DNA of 64,000 bases. It comes from Methylomonas sp. Lineage in GTDB: Bacteria > Pseudomonadota > Gammaproteobacteria > Methylococcales > Methylomonadaceae. Position 1 is the first letter of the stretch. The number at the start of each line of letters is the position of its first letter. Under the pieces are notes generated by a model. The model worked only from the letters and a program-made list of their open reading frames with translations, ran no database searches and was not told the DNA's origin. Where the stretch lies: assembly GCF_023228165.1 (NCBI RefSeq), contig NZ_JALOBS010000001.1, positions 186,001-250,000 on the forward strand. The letters run 5' to 3'. Made by a program: the position numbers and the translations under genes. Below, piece by piece: positions 1 through 9,250 of the stretch.

Positions 1-258
1 GACGACTCGGTTCGCCAGAAATGCATTAAGTTCGGTTGCCACCACCTCTATCGGTTTGCCGTGTGTATATAACAACTCGCGGTTCAACCCATGGATCTGC
101 TCGGCCTGCTCATCCCAAAAACGCCAGCTGCTGGCGGGTTTGATGATCGCGCAGTATTTTTCGCCATTGGCCAGCACCACACCGACTTCGATAGGATAGC
201 TATCCTCGCCAAAACCGGAGGCTTCGAAATCGATAACATTAGGTCTAAAGTTTAGCAA
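1..258 (-). CDS. DnaQ/RNase T-like 3'-5' exonuclease, N-terminal part (runs off left edge)
   Basis: The first 86 codons are visible on the minus strand and the frame is still open at base 1. The start is read as TTG at 258, because AAGGA lies 7 bases upstream; no ATG is available in frame after the upstream stop. The protein begins MLNFRPNVIDFEASGFGED, which carries the DFE motif (exonuclease motif I of the DEDD superfamily, first metal-binding Asp and Glu), followed by a YPIEVGVV strand and an IHGL segment typical of this fold. It should be a small exonuclease acting on DNA or RNA ends. The DEDDh/DEDDy type and true length cannot be judged because the C-terminal motifs are outside the window. 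It is transcribed divergently from the acetyltransferase gene on its right. Confidence 0.75.
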   Translation of the reverse strand, partial: MLNFRPNVIDFEASGFGEDSYPIEVGVVLANGEKYCAIIKPASSWRFWDEQAEQIHGLNRELLYTHGKPIEVVATELNAFLANRVV

Positions 259-502
259 GTCGACATCCTTCAAAAAATTCGCAACGGGTTAATCCTAGCT
301 TAAATCGCCGGTTTGAGGGGCCACGACTGGAAAGTAACTGTTTGATAGTGATCATCCAAAGCCGAGGCTCGGATTGCTTTTCCCGTCTAACAGTTCACAA
401 TAACCGGCCGCAGTTGCGGGTTTACCTGAAAATGCCAATAATGGCCGAGCAAACAGCGCCTTTGGCGGAGACAATAATTTCAGCACACTTTGGATTTGCG
501 GC

Positions 503-1306
503 ATGACTTTCCGGATAAACGATTATTTAACACGAATAGGCATTAGCCGCCCAGAACCCACCGCCGATGGCCTGGCCCAAATACAACAGGCCCAGCTGAA
601 TGCCATCGCTTTTGAAAATATCAATCCGTTACTGGGTGTTTTACCCAATCTGGAAACCCCGGCCTTGGTCGAAAAAGTCCTGAGGCAAGGCCGCGGGGGT
701 TACTGTTTCGAATTAAATGGGCTATTGGCTCTCACGTTGAACGAGTTGGGTTTCGACTATGAACCCATCATGGCCAGGGTGCGCATGGGACGCAGCGAAG
801 GCGGCCCTCGGCATCATTTGGCCTTTATTGTGGAAGCCGACGGAGAAGCCTGGTTAGTGGACACCGGCTTTGGCGGCCCCTCTGCCCGCTTGCCGCTGCG
901 ACTCGAGTATGAACACGAACAACGGCAAAACCACGATACTTATCGCATCCGGCACGAAGTCCATAGCGGCGAACGCGTGTTGGAAAAACGCCAGGACGAT
1001 GGCTGGTTTGCGTTATATAGCTTTGACAGAGCGACTGTGCGTCGTTGCGATGTGGATGCCGCAAACATACTCTGCTCCACATGGGACCAATCGCCGCTGT
1101 CCCGAAATCTGCTCCTGTGCCGCAATACCGAGCTAGGCAGGATTCATCTGTACAATCGAACCTTCACCGAATTCAATGCCGAAATGCAAACCAGCATGAC
1201 CGTAGAAACCGCCGAACACTTGGGCGATTTGGTGCGCAACCATTTTGGAGTCGCCATTACCGACTCTAAATTAGCCGCTATCGCCATACATTTGGGATTG
1301 CTATAA
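503..1306 (+). CDS. nat: Arylamine N-acetyltransferase
   Basis: This 267-residue cytoplasmic enzyme should transfer acetyl from acetyl-CoA to arylamines or hydrazines. The length is usual for bacterial NATs. The Cys-His-Asp triad of the family is visible: Cys68 in RGGYCFELN, His105 in GPRHHLAF and Asp120 in WLVDTGFGG, with the conserved AFENI segment at 36-40. The start ATG at 503 gives the expected N-terminus; no strong ribosome binding site is seen before it. It stands alone between a divergent exonuclease gene and an untranslated stretch, so no operon partner hints at the substrate. The family assignment is certain; the physiological substrate is unknown. Confidence 0.93.
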   Translation: MTFRINDYLTRIGISRPEPTADGLAQIQQAQLNAIAFENINPLLGVLPNLETPALVEKVLRQGRGGYCFELNGLLALTLNELGFDYEPIMARVRMGRSEGGPRHHLAFIVEADGEAWLVDTGFGGPSARLPLRLEYEHEQRQNHDTYRIRHEVHSGERVLEKRQDDGWFALYSFDRATVRRCDVDAANILCSTWDQSPLSRNLLLCRNTELGRIHLYNRTFTEFNAEMQTSMTVETAEHLGDLVRNHFGVAITDSKLAAIAIHLGLL

Positions 1307-1740
1307 GGGGCGCTTTCAGGAAAATCGAACCCTATAGTCCTGATAGCCTAGCCGACCGACTACGCTAAATTAAATCCTCGCTAATCCAATTCAAGCGCAC
1401 CTTCACTTACAAATGACTCGGCAGCCCTAGTCGCGAATGAAATTCAACTCTCGACAAATACCGGCCGGACGATTTCGGTTGGCGGAATAGCACACTATAA
1501 CTCTTGGCCTGCCGCGGTAGCAGCGACTACCGCGACCGGCTTACACGAATCGAAAATTCCGGCTAGGGCTTGCTATAACTTTTGCATATCAAATTTACAA
1601 ATTCAGCACCTCAATTCGCTTTTCTGCCGGAGAGGATTAGGGTGAGGCGTTTTTAAAACCAAAATTTGCAGTGCAATGAGTATATATTACGGTAACGCAC
1701 ATCGAAACCGAGACCCCATACAACCAGCGACGTTTTCAAC
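1307..1740. other. Intergenic stretch, no gene seen
   Basis: No reading frame with recognisable protein content and no clear hairpin terminator was seen here. It presumably contains the promoter of the large STAND gene that starts at 1741, but no convincing -35/-10 pair stands out. Confidence 0.5.
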
Positions 1741-4700
1741 ATGAAAAAAAAACTGCGGATTTTTATCTCCTCTCCCGGCGACGTCGGCGAGGAACGTTTG
1801 CTGACTCACCGCATCATCAAACGCATGCAAGGCGAATTCGGCAATAAAATCGAGCTTGAGAGTATTTTCTGGGAGCAGGAGCCCCTGCTGGCCAGCGCGG
1901 ATTTCCAAAGCCAAGTCCCTGCGGCATCCAAGACGGATATCGCGGTATTTGTGCTCTGGTCTAGACTGGGAACGCCGTTGTCGGCCGAGCTGATTTCCAG
2001 ACCGGATGGCAGCCGATACAACTCGGGGACCGAATACGAATTCGAAGATGCCATTAACGCTTTTCGCCAAACCGGATCGCCCAACATTCTGGTTTACCGC
2101 AAAACCGCCGACCCAGTCACCCCGCTAAAAACCAAGGAAGACGTACTGGCTCGTCTTGCGCAAAAAGATGCGCTGGATGCGTTTATCGAACGCTGGTTCA
2201 TCGACAGCGAAGGCTCCTTTACCGCCGCGTTTCATCCCTACGCTAGCAGCGCAGAATTTGAAGAGCATCTGGAGGAGCATCTGCGCAAGCTAATCCTGCA
2301 GAGCATCGCCAATGAGGTGAAAGACTACGCCGAAGCTCCGCAAACCTTCTGGCATGGCTCGCCGTTCCGCGGCCTGGAAGTATTCGAATTCGATCACGCA
2401 CCGATTTTTTTCGGCCGCACCCGAGCGGTCGGCGATATTCTCAACGCGTTGCGCAGCCGGGCCGCCGAGGGGCATCCGTTTGTGTTGATAACCGGCATGA
2501 GCGGTATCGGCAAATCGTCCGTAGTGCGGGCTGGCGTCCTGCCCAGCCTGACCCAACCCGGCATCATCGAAGGTGTCGGCTTGTGGCGGCAGGCCATCAT
2601 GCGTCCGGCCGAATCCACCGGCGACCTGTTCGATGGTCTTGCGAACGCTTTGTTGCGCGAGCAGGCTTTGCCGAAACTGTCTTCAGCCTTAACCGCCACT
2701 GAATTGGCCAATACGCTACGCCAAAACCCCGCATCGGCTGTTCCACTGATCAAGTTGGCGCTTTCCCAAGCGGCAAACCAGCTTCAGGAGCAGCAGCAAC
2801 TGGCCGCATTACCGGTCACACGTCTGGTGCTGGTCATCGATCAGCTTGAAGAGCTCTTTACCCTGCAAAGAGTCGCGCCCGACGAACGCAGCCAATTCGT
2901 TTCCGCGTTGGCAGCATTAGTTAACGACGGACAAATCTGGGTGATCGCCACACTACGCAGCGATTTTTACCACCGCTGCGCCGAGCTGCCGACTTTGCAG
3001 GAATTGAAAGCAGGCACTGGCACCTATGACCTGAAACCGCCGTCTGCGGCGGAAATCCTGCAGATGATTCGCCAGCCGGCACGCATCGCCGGGCTACGTT
3101 TCGAAGAAGATGCGGAAAGCGGCGCCCGCCTGGACGATACGCTGTATAACGCCGTTATCAATAGCGCCAACGCCTTACCGTTGCTGGAATTTACCTTGCA
3201 GGAACTGTTCAACCTGTGCGGACCACAGGGCATGCTTGGCTTCGCGGCCTATCGTTCGCTAGGCGGTGTCGAAGGCTCGCTGGCCAAGCGCGCGGAAACC
3301 GTATTCAACAGCCTGCCCAACCCGATACGCGAGCAGTTGCCTGCCGTGCTGTCCGCCGTGGTCGAGTTCGGCCATATCGACAAGAATACCCCGCTGCGCC
3401 GCTATGTGCCGATCGCCTCATTCGCGCAAAACCCGCAGGCCTCCGCGCTTATCGACGCCTTTGTACAGGCTCGGCTGTTCGTAACCGATCGTGCCGACGA
3501 TGGCGGCGCCGTGGTCAGCGTTGCCCATGAGGCCCTGCTCCTGCATTGGCCGCGCATTCGGGAATGGATAGAGCAAAATCTTGCCCTGCTGTTTCAGCGC
3601 ACCACGCTTACGGAAATGGCGCAGCACTGGCAAGACGCCAATAACGACCCGGACCTGCTACTGGAAAAAGGCAAACCGCTGGACGACGCCGAAGCCCTGC
3701 TCGAACAAACCGCCTCGACGCTGACCGAAACCGAGAAAAGCTTCGTCCGCACATCCACGCTTATCCGGCGTTCGCAAGGCAAATATGCCTGGCTGGGCGG
3801 GCTGATTTGCTGGACCGTGATGCTGGGCATCTCGACAATCAGCACGCTGAAGTTCGCCGCGGGCAGCGCGCTGTGGACCATCATCACCGCCAACGGCCTC
3901 GTTATCGCATTTGCCCTGGCATTGGCCGCACCGGTGGCCTGGGTAACAATGATGCGCTGGTTGGCCATGCCGCTGACTAAGGAACTGCGAGTCGGCAAAC
4001 TATTCTGGACCATCTGTACCGCGCTCTACTGCTTACTTTTTTACCTGGGTTTTTACACCTATAACACACCGGGTACCGAACTAAAAAATCACCTGGGCTA
4101 CGTGCTGATTCTTGCTGCGCTGCTTTACATCAGCGGCGAAAAGTGGCTGCGCGGCAACCGGCGCCAACGCCAACTGTTAGCCATGAATTCGGCAGCGAAC
4201 CACACAGCCGGTTTCCGGGTTCCGCTTAAGGAATTAGCCTTTTTACTGCTGTTTCTGCTGATAGGCGCTTTTTATTTAATCACCGAAACCGGCTCTAACG
4301 GCAATCCGCGCATCGAGAACTACCGCGACATGGTGCATGATTCCAGCGGTCCCAGAGGTATCGGCCCGCTAGTCGGCGACCGGGATATGCCCTACATCTA
4401 CTACCAGTTCAAACGCGACCCGGCAGGACACGTGCTGCGCGTGGAGCAAGTTGGTTTACCCTACCTCTGCGTGATGCCGGATTCCACCAATTACCAGAAC
4501 CTGGCCCAAACCCTGGGTTTTGATGCGGGGGCCTGCGTGTTCGATTACAGTTACGGCGCCGACGGCAGCCTGCGTGGCGAAACGGCCTACAACAAAAGCG
4601 GTCAACAAGTCTGGAACCTGCAATACACCCTGCCCGGCCAAGCTTATTTATTGCTGGCGGATATGCGAAGCGCGTTTCTCAAATTCAAGAAAAATGCGGC

Positions 4701-5490
4701 AGGCTATGATGAGGAAATCGCCCAACTGCATGTAGACCAAGCCCTGCAAGGCGCAACGGCCAACCAAATCGTCTCACTGCATCACATCAACTATAACGCC
4801 GAAGGGTTGGTCACCCGCATCGAAACTAGCGATTTAAGCGGACAGCCGCGGCCGGTAAACAGGCTCCGCCACACCGTCACCGAGTTTCAACATGATGCGC
4901 GCGGCCTGACAACCGAAATAGGCTATTTTGCAGCCGACGGCCAGCCGATTCTGAATGAAAAGGGCTTTGCGGCCGAAGTCATTAATTACAACGCCAAAGG
5001 CAACCTGACCGACTTTAGCTTTTTGGACAGCCAGCGCCGACCCATCAAAAATACCGAGGGCTACGCCAGTATAGCGATTGGCTACAATCCGGCCGGAAAA
5101 ATAACCGAAATCAACATGCTGGGCGAAAGCGGCCAGCCTATCGATCTGGCCAATGGCATTAGCCGCTGGACGCTGGAATACGACACCAACGGCAACTTAC
5201 TCAGCCACTCGATCTGGGACAGTCACGGCAACCCTACTCATAGCGTGGTGACGGTGACCAGCCTTTGCTGCGAAGCCGAAAAGCTGGGGCTGAATGTGGG
5301 CGATATCATTACCCGCTACGACGGCCAGGAGGTTATCAACCACTTCACGCTGGAACAGCAAATGGTCCGGGTCGGTTTCAAAAAAAGAACCCTGGCGGTC
5401 GAACGCGACGGCAAGGAGCTGACGTTTCAGGTCAGTCCGGGGTTGATTGGGATATATTTTTGGAGCACTGCGAGTAAGAACGGGCAGTGA
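1741..5490 (+). CDS. Membrane-anchored STAND NTPase: DUF4062 - NTPase - TM - repeats - PDZ
   Basis: The 1249-residue protein has, in order: a DUF4062 domain (about 4-120, starting RIFISSPGDVGEER, TIR-like fold by family knowledge); an nSTAND NTPase with Walker A GMSGIGKSS at 252-260 and Walker B LVLVIDQLEE at 362-371; the winged-helix segment with VAHEALLLHWPR near 594-605, usual in bacterial STAND proteins; about five membrane segments (roughly 683-704, 709-735, 753-773, 784-799, 832-848); five imperfect repeats of about 33 residues between 1014 and 1166 (core YNxxGxxT...GxPI); and a PDZ-like domain at about 1174-1234 containing LGLNVGDIITRYDG. An odd number of TM segments would put repeats and PDZ in the periplasm. 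STAND proteins normally keep their sensor at the C-terminus, so I infer periplasmic sensing coupled to a cytoplasmic DUF4062 effector. Function not established. It heads the accessory island. Confidence 0.85.
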   Translation: MKKKLRIFISSPGDVGEERLLTHRIIKRMQGEFGNKIELESIFWEQEPLLASADFQSQVPAASKTDIAVFVLWSRLGTPLSAELISRPDGSRYNSGTEYEFEDAINAFRQTGSPNILVYRKTADPVTPLKTKEDVLARLAQKDALDAFIERWFIDSEGSFTAAFHPYASSAEFEEHLEEHLRKLILQSIANEVKDYAEAPQTFWHGSPFRGLEVFEFDHAPIFFGRTRAVGDILNALRSRAAEGHPFVLITGMSGIGKSSVVRAGVLPSLTQPGIIEGVGLWRQAIMRPAESTGDLFDGLANALLREQALPKLSSALTATELANTLRQNPASAVPLIKLALSQAANQLQEQQQLAALPVTRLVLVIDQLEELFTLQRVAPDERSQFVSALAALVNDGQIWVIATLRSDFYHRCAELPTLQELKAGTGTYDLKPPSAAEILQMIRQPARIAGLRFEEDAESGARLDDTLYNAVINSANALPLLEFTLQELFNLCGPQGMLGFAAYRSLGGVEGSLAKRAETVFNSLPNPIREQLPAVLSAVVEFGHIDKNTPLRRYVPIASFAQNPQASALIDAFVQARLFVTDRADDGGAVVSVAHEALLLHWPRIREWIEQNLALLFQRTTLTEMAQHWQDANNDPDLLLEKGKPLDDAEALLEQTASTLTETEKSFVRTSTLIRRSQGKYAWLGGLICWTVMLGISTISTLKFAAGSALWTIITANGLVIAFALALAAPVAWVTMMRWLAMPLTKELRVGKLFWTICTALYCLLFYLGFYTYNTPGTELKNHLGYVLILAALLYISGEKWLRGNRRQRQLLAMNSAANHTAGFRVPLKELAFLLLFLLIGAFYLITETGSNGNPRIENYRDMVHDSSGPRGIGPLVGDRDMPYIYYQFKRDPAGHVLRVEQVGLPYLCVMPDSTNYQNLAQTLGFDAGACVFDYSYGADGSLRGETAYNKSGQQVWNLQYTLPGQAYLLLADMRSAFLKFKKNAAGYDEEIAQLHVDQALQGATANQIVSLHHINYNAEGLVTRIETSDLSGQPRPVNRLRHTVTEFQHDARGLTTEIGYFAADGQPILNEKGFAAEVINYNAKGNLTDFSFLDSQRRPIKNTEGYASIAIGYNPAGKITEINMLGESGQPIDLANGISRWTLEYDTNGNLLSHSIWDSHGNPTHSVVTVTSLCCEAEKLGLNVGDIITRYDGQEVINHFTLEQQMVRVGFKKRTLAVERDGKELTFQVSPGLIGIYFWSTASKNGQ

Positions 5491-5555
5491 CTCTAGCCGA
5501 CTTACAGCGAGTGCTCGCACGGTGATCCGCCACTCGAAGTTCATCATGTACTGGC

Positions 5556-5575
5556 TCCCAAGCTTCAGCTTGGGA
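5556..5575. repeat. REP-like palindrome
   Basis: Inverted repeat with arms TCCCAAGCT and AGCTTGGGA around a 2-base centre. It lies just downstream of the decayed RAYT transposase gene and has the same core as the palindromes near 8488-8600 and 9251-9271, as expected for REP sequences mobilised by a RAYT. Confidence 0.75.
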
Positions 5576-5612
5576 ACCCACACTCCTCGCAAGCCCCTGC
5601 TTCCCGGCTCAA

Positions 5613-5985
5613 TCACCAGTCCCGAACCACCTCGATCAAACCCTCCAAGCCCGCATAATTACGAGCGCTGGAATAACGCCAATAATTCCAGCACCCGCAC
5701 CGAACCGCTTTGCTGCAAATGACAGATGATTTGCTTGGCGGTATACGCCTTAAACCGCTGCATGTCCCGGCTTAAATCCGGCGACGCGGCAATCAGGTGC
5801 AAGTGATTTTCCAGGATCACGTAACCGTATAGTTGAAACCCGCTTTCGCGCTGTAAAAACCGCCAGGAATCCAGCACGATATTCACCGTCGCCGGACGGG
5901 TAAACAGCGGCAGCCACTGATTTATCGTTGCAGTCAGGAAGTGCGGGCTGGGGTTTTGCAGGACTCGGTAGCGGCTGCGGGTCAT
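5613..5985 (-). pseudogene. REP-associated tyrosine transposase (RAYT, IS200-like Y1), internally deleted
   Basis: The open part (5659-5985) encodes the N-terminal two thirds of a Y1-type HUH transposase: YGYVILENHLHLIA carries the HUH motif (HLH) and FKAYTAKQII carries the catalytic tyrosine. The frame then stops after LLALFQRS. A second frame on the same strand directly continues with SARNYAGLEGLIEVVRDW and a stop at 5613, which is the usual C-terminal end of RAYT proteins. The part in between is missing, so an internal deletion with a frame change joined the ends. RAYTs process REP palindromes as single-stranded DNA. Matching palindromes lie right beside it and further along. The protein is probably inactive. 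Confidence 0.8.
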
Positions 5986-6046
5986 GGGTTATGGTGAAGT
6001 AGGTGGAACGGAAGCTAGAGATTGGGAACGAGTAAAAGAAATTAGC

Positions 6047-7327
6047 TCATTTTAAAGCGTTAAAAAGATAATGAATAACACATCCGAAGTGTATTTGGGA
6101 CTTTAATCCGATGTAGATCATTGCTGCCCAAAAAGGAATCCAAGACAGCCAACGATATAATTTTAGTTTCTTCTTTAATTCAGACGTCGTGTCATTTAAG
6201 GAGTCGACGACAACTTTTAGCTCTTGCTTTATGCCAGAAAACTCTTTATTTTCTTCCTTGTGATATTCTGAAAAGGCCAAATCACAACCTGACTTAATAT
6301 TATTCAAATTTGTTTCTTGTATTTTTATAGCGGATAGCATCAAAATAGTAGTCAAAAAACTCCCTGCCACATAAAACCAATTCGCAATAATTGAATCTTG
6401 TTTTTCAAGTATTGCAACACCAGCAATAGCTACAGGCAAACTAAAAAGCTTGGTGCTTAGGCCAGCAATAACGTCTGTCATTTTTTGAGAAAATGACGTT
6501 TGTTTCTCTGCGATTTCTGCCTTTAGCTTTTGAAAAGAAAAGCCATTTATATAACTTTCCCAAGATTTCTGGAAATTGTCTAATACTTCGTTCCAGTGGC
6601 AAACCAAATGAGTAAATGTTTCTTTATCGTTGGAGGATTTTTTAATAATCTCAGCAAGTGCTATGCGAAACGTAGCAATACGCTCTAACGCATGCAGGCG
6701 ATTATTGGCTTGTTCTTCAATTATATTTTCAATGATACTGACATCAGGTTGATATTCAAGCATTTTTGTTGACAATTTTGTTTCCAATACTACGGGATAA
6801 AACGACTTATCTTCTTTGCTTGGAACAACAAATACTAAACGAAACGGGCCTGATATTATTTTTTCATCATGGTAGTGAGCTATTTCCCCAAGTTTTTGTG
6901 TCAATTTGCAAATCGCAATAACGCTGTTTAACTCTGCAGATTCGTTTGCTTCGCCGACAAGCAAGTTTTCTTTAATCAGATAGGTATTCGGCGTCAATGA
7001 ACCTCGATTTAGTTGTTCAGCAGTAGCGACCCATTGGTGAAGACTTTCATAGAATTTCCCATTTTCGGTTTGAGGAAGGCTAACCGTAATGATTATATTT
7101 TTGTTGAGAATTTCTTTCGGAAAAACCTCTTCTGAATCAGTATCATACGCTTCATTGTCGACATCTATCTCTATGTCAAATTTCTTGCATTCCCACAGGC
7201 TTTTCAACAGTACTTCAGTTTCTTCTAGGCACATAAGGCTGCCAGCGAACCGCTCGCCTTTTAATGTAGGGCAATTTAGCTGACGGTAAAGCTCTACAAT
7301 AAGCTTAAATTCTGGGCTAACTTGCAT
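6047..7327 (-). CDS. Uncharacterised membrane protein of the NdpA cassette
   Basis: The 426-residue product was not recognised. Residues 1-285 look soluble, with a charged region and an extended helical stretch at about 200-285. Hydrophobic segments lie at about 290-306, 314-334 and 391-408, with a charged coiled-coil-like stretch (340-390) between the second and third. The start ATG at 7327 overlaps the end of the NdpA-family gene by 11 bases, so the two are translationally coupled and probably work together. The pair is visibly AT-rich compared with genes on both sides, a sign of transfer. By analogy with two-gene defence modules, this could be a membrane effector held in check or triggered by its DNA-binding partner; that is inference only. 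Confidence 0.75.
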   Translation of the reverse strand: MQVSPEFKLIVELYRQLNCPTLKGERFAGSLMCLEETEVLLKSLWECKKFDIEIDVDNEAYDTDSEEVFPKEILNKNIIITVSLPQTENGKFYESLHQWVATAEQLNRGSLTPNTYLIKENLLVGEANESAELNSVIAICKLTQKLGEIAHYHDEKIISGPFRLVFVVPSKEDKSFYPVVLETKLSTKMLEYQPDVSIIENIIEEQANNRLHALERIATFRIALAEIIKKSSNDKETFTHLVCHWNEVLDNFQKSWESYINGFSFQKLKAEIAEKQTSFSQKMTDVIAGLSTKLFSLPVAIAGVAILEKQDSIIANWFYVAGSFLTTILMLSAIKIQETNLNNIKSGCDLAFSEYHKEENKEFSGIKQELKVVVDSLNDTTSELKKKLKLYRWLSWIPFWAAMIYIGLKSQIHFGCVIHYLFNALK

Positions 7328-8417
7328 TTCTCGAGCCTAACTCTTCTGCAATTTGCTTAACAAGGTCATCCGAACAGCGAATTGTTAGTTTTCTAGCATT
7401 ATCGTCATAGTACAAATCACTATTATCGGTTGTCCCGAGAGCCTTTCTTCGAAAATTAAGCTCCCAACTATCAGTTTTAGACCGAATACGGGTATATTTT
7501 TTCAGACTGTTTGAATTTATATTGAATTCAGTAGGCAACTGCCACTCTTCATTGCTTACAAAATCAATATAGTCATTTAACAATTCATGATGTTCGGCAG
7601 GAACAGCCTGTCTAACCGAATGCTCAAGTCCTGCTAATGTGGCGGGTTTTTCGTTATCCAAACAATGTTGAAGGTATTCAATTAACGAATCTTTAACTTT
7701 ATTTCTAAAAGCTTTTAATTCGTTTTTGGTATTGCAATAAGCTTTTGCACTTTTAAACACATTGTCAGTCGCAACTGCTGGTCGTACACCATCAATACAG
7801 TCTAATCCCTTAATAAAATAACCTGAAGCATCCTTGTTTGAACGAGGACTAACAAAACTTAGATAGTTTAATGTTGAAATTTCATCAGAAGGATTAGACG
7901 GGATTTCTTTGGATTTATCGAATTTATCCAAATTAATCCGTGCAGCTTGATGAATTTTCGAAAGATCAATTTGAATTACATCTTCAAGTTCGAGCTTCTG
8001 ATTTATTTTCAAAGCATCTTTGTTTTTGATCATTACAATCAATAAAAATGGTTGTGCATTTGAATTATGGTAATGTGAAAATACAATGTATCCACCAGTT
8101 GCTGATTGCTGCCCTCTCGACTCGCGAGCAATCTCATTCAGCCCTTGTTTGCTGAAAGCAAGAAATTTTGACTCACTTTGATCATCTATAAATAGTTCGG
8201 TATATTTGGAAAACTGATTTGTAGGGTCTTTCTTTGAAAAAGTACCGTAAATAGCAGTATTTTCTTTTGTTCCATAAAGTTTATCCAATTCGCTTATGAG
8301 TTTAATTACTACCTCGGCGGAAGCAGGCAGAAGCTTGTCTGCCGGATTAACAGATGATGTTATTGTGCCAGCCGTTTTAATGAGTTCATGAATCACGGCG
8401 TAATTTACTGTTATCAC
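7317..8417 (-). CDS. NdpA/YejK-family nucleoid-associated protein
   Basis: The 366-residue protein belongs to the 37-kDa nucleoid-associated family (NdpA). Family hallmarks visible are the N-terminal VIHELIK, LLPASAEVVIKLISEL, GGYIVFSHYHN, the KIHQAARINLDKFD motif and NYLSFVSP, in the usual order. Family members bind DNA and associate with the nucleoid; the exact role is poorly known, and divergent copies occur in mobile and defence islands. This copy is AT-rich and overlaps the following membrane-protein gene by 11 bases. The chromosome's own housekeeping yejK-type gene is not in the window. Probably the sensor or DNA-binding part of the two-gene cassette. Confidence 0.85.
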   Translation of the reverse strand: MITVNYAVIHELIKTAGTITSSVNPADKLLPASAEVVIKLISELDKLYGTKENTAIYGTFSKKDPTNQFSKYTELFIDDQSESKFLAFSKQGLNEIARESRGQQSATGGYIVFSHYHNSNAQPFLLIVMIKNKDALKINQKLELEDVIQIDLSKIHQAARINLDKFDKSKEIPSNPSDEISTLNYLSFVSPRSNKDASGYFIKGLDCIDGVRPAVATDNVFKSAKAYCNTKNELKAFRNKVKDSLIEYLQHCLDNEKPATLAGLEHSVRQAVPAEHHELLNDYIDFVSNEEWQLPTEFNINSNSLKKYTRIRSKTDSWELNFRRKALGTTDNSDLYYDDNARKLTIRCSDDLVKQIAEELGSRNAS

Positions 8418-8487
8418 TTAAAGACCTATACAAATAAAATTTTATTAAAAATCACTGCTGACTTGAGCGGAATAATACAGCCCCTAG

Positions 8488-8600
8488 TTCCCAAACTCCA
8501 GTTTGGGAATGTTATCTCGGAAGCTCTAGCTTCCCCATCTACAACCAAATTCGAAGCTGGAGCTTCCAAGGCCGGGGTTCCCAAGCCGGAGCTTGGGAAC
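8488..8600. repeat. Cluster of four REP-like palindromes
   Basis: Four palindromes in about 110 bases: one near 8488-8510 (TTCCCAAACT / AGTTTGGGAA), GGAAGCT/AGCTTCC at 8519-8534, GAAGCT/AGCTTC near 8552-8566, and a perfect one at 8577-8600 with arms GTTCCCAAGC and GCTTGGGAAC. They share the core of the palindromes at 5556 and 9251. Such clusters are typical REP/BIME structures in intergenic DNA. They separate the NdpA gene from the ParDE pair. Confidence 0.75.
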
Positions 8601-8630
8601 CAGATAGAATCCTCGGATGCCATATTCAAC

Positions 8631-8927
8631 TCACCCAATATGATTAATCACATCCATGCTTTGATGAGGAATGCCGATTATCTCTATACCAGTGTCGTTA
8701 GTGATGTAAAAGACTAAATGCCGGCCTTCGGGGAAGCAAAAATAACCGGGTTTTATATCGTCGCGCGCCTTGCCTAGCTTGGGGTATTCCGCAAGCCAGT
8801 CGAAACGGTCAAACAGGGCGCGTAGGTATTGGTCGGCTTGCTCGGCACCCCATTGTTGAAAGCTATAGCGCCAAATTCGTTCCAAGTCATCTGCCGCCAG
8901 TTGCCTGATGCGATAGCTTGGCTTCAT
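8631..8927 (-). CDS. parE: ParE-family toxin (RelE/ParE superfamily)
   Basis: A 98-residue protein beginning MKPSYRIRQLAADDLERIWRYS, with the RLFDWLAEYPKLGKAR-like middle and a C-terminal strand ending VFYITNDTGIEIIGIPHQSMD; this is the normal ParE length and pattern. ParE toxins poison DNA gyrase; related RelE toxins cut mRNA, and sequence alone does not fully exclude the latter. The ATG at 8927 overlaps the stop of the upstream antitoxin gene by 4 bases, the usual antitoxin-first arrangement. The pair would be self-repressed through the antitoxin. Confidence 0.88.
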   Translation of the reverse strand: MKPSYRIRQLAADDLERIWRYSFQQWGAEQADQYLRALFDRFDWLAEYPKLGKARDDIKPGYFCFPEGRHLVFYITNDTGIEIIGIPHQSMDVINHIG

Positions 8928-9169
8928 TGGCTGTGTTTTTTTCGCATCGAAACCAGAAATTGCTCTTCGTCGAAATCCTCCTGCAAAGGGCTGTCTTCGC
9001 CGGCTTGCAGCTTGGCTCTTAATACTTGTAGCTTAAGATCCTCTTCTTCCAGCTTGCGCAAGCCGGCGCGGACGGCCTCGCTAACCGACAGGAAGCGGCC
9101 TTGCTGTATTTTTTCCTGCACAAAATTATCAAAGTGGTCACCCAAGGTGACGGAAGTGTTTCTAGGCAT
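8924..9169 (-). CDS. parD: ParD-family antitoxin
   Basis: An 81-residue protein with an N-terminal ribbon-helix-helix (MPRNTSVTLGDHFDNFV, then GRFLSVSEAVRAGLRKLEEE), which binds the operon operator as a dimer, and a charged C-terminal tail (about 50-81) that wraps the toxin in this family. It is the first gene of a two-gene type II toxin-antitoxin operon and overlaps parE by 4 bases. The position inside an accessory island with mobile-element debris fits a stabilising module. Confidence 0.9.
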   Translation of the reverse strand: MPRNTSVTLGDHFDNFVQEKIQQGRFLSVSEAVRAGLRKLEEEDLKLQVLRAKLQAGEDSPLQEDFDEEQFLVSMRKKHSQ

Positions 9170-9250
9170 AATCTCGCTCCCGATTAGGTGTATTAGATAC
9201 TAATATAGATCGCGGCTAAAGCCAAACGCCAGCGTTGCTAGTTTTTATAA

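Noticed and set aside
8488..8600. Possible CRISPR-like array
   Set aside because: The repeats are unlike in length, palindromic and without uniform spacers, so REP elements fit better.
8388..8717. Plus-strand open frame of 109 codons across the palindromes
   Set aside because: It reads through REP palindromes and overlaps parE antisense; chance opening.
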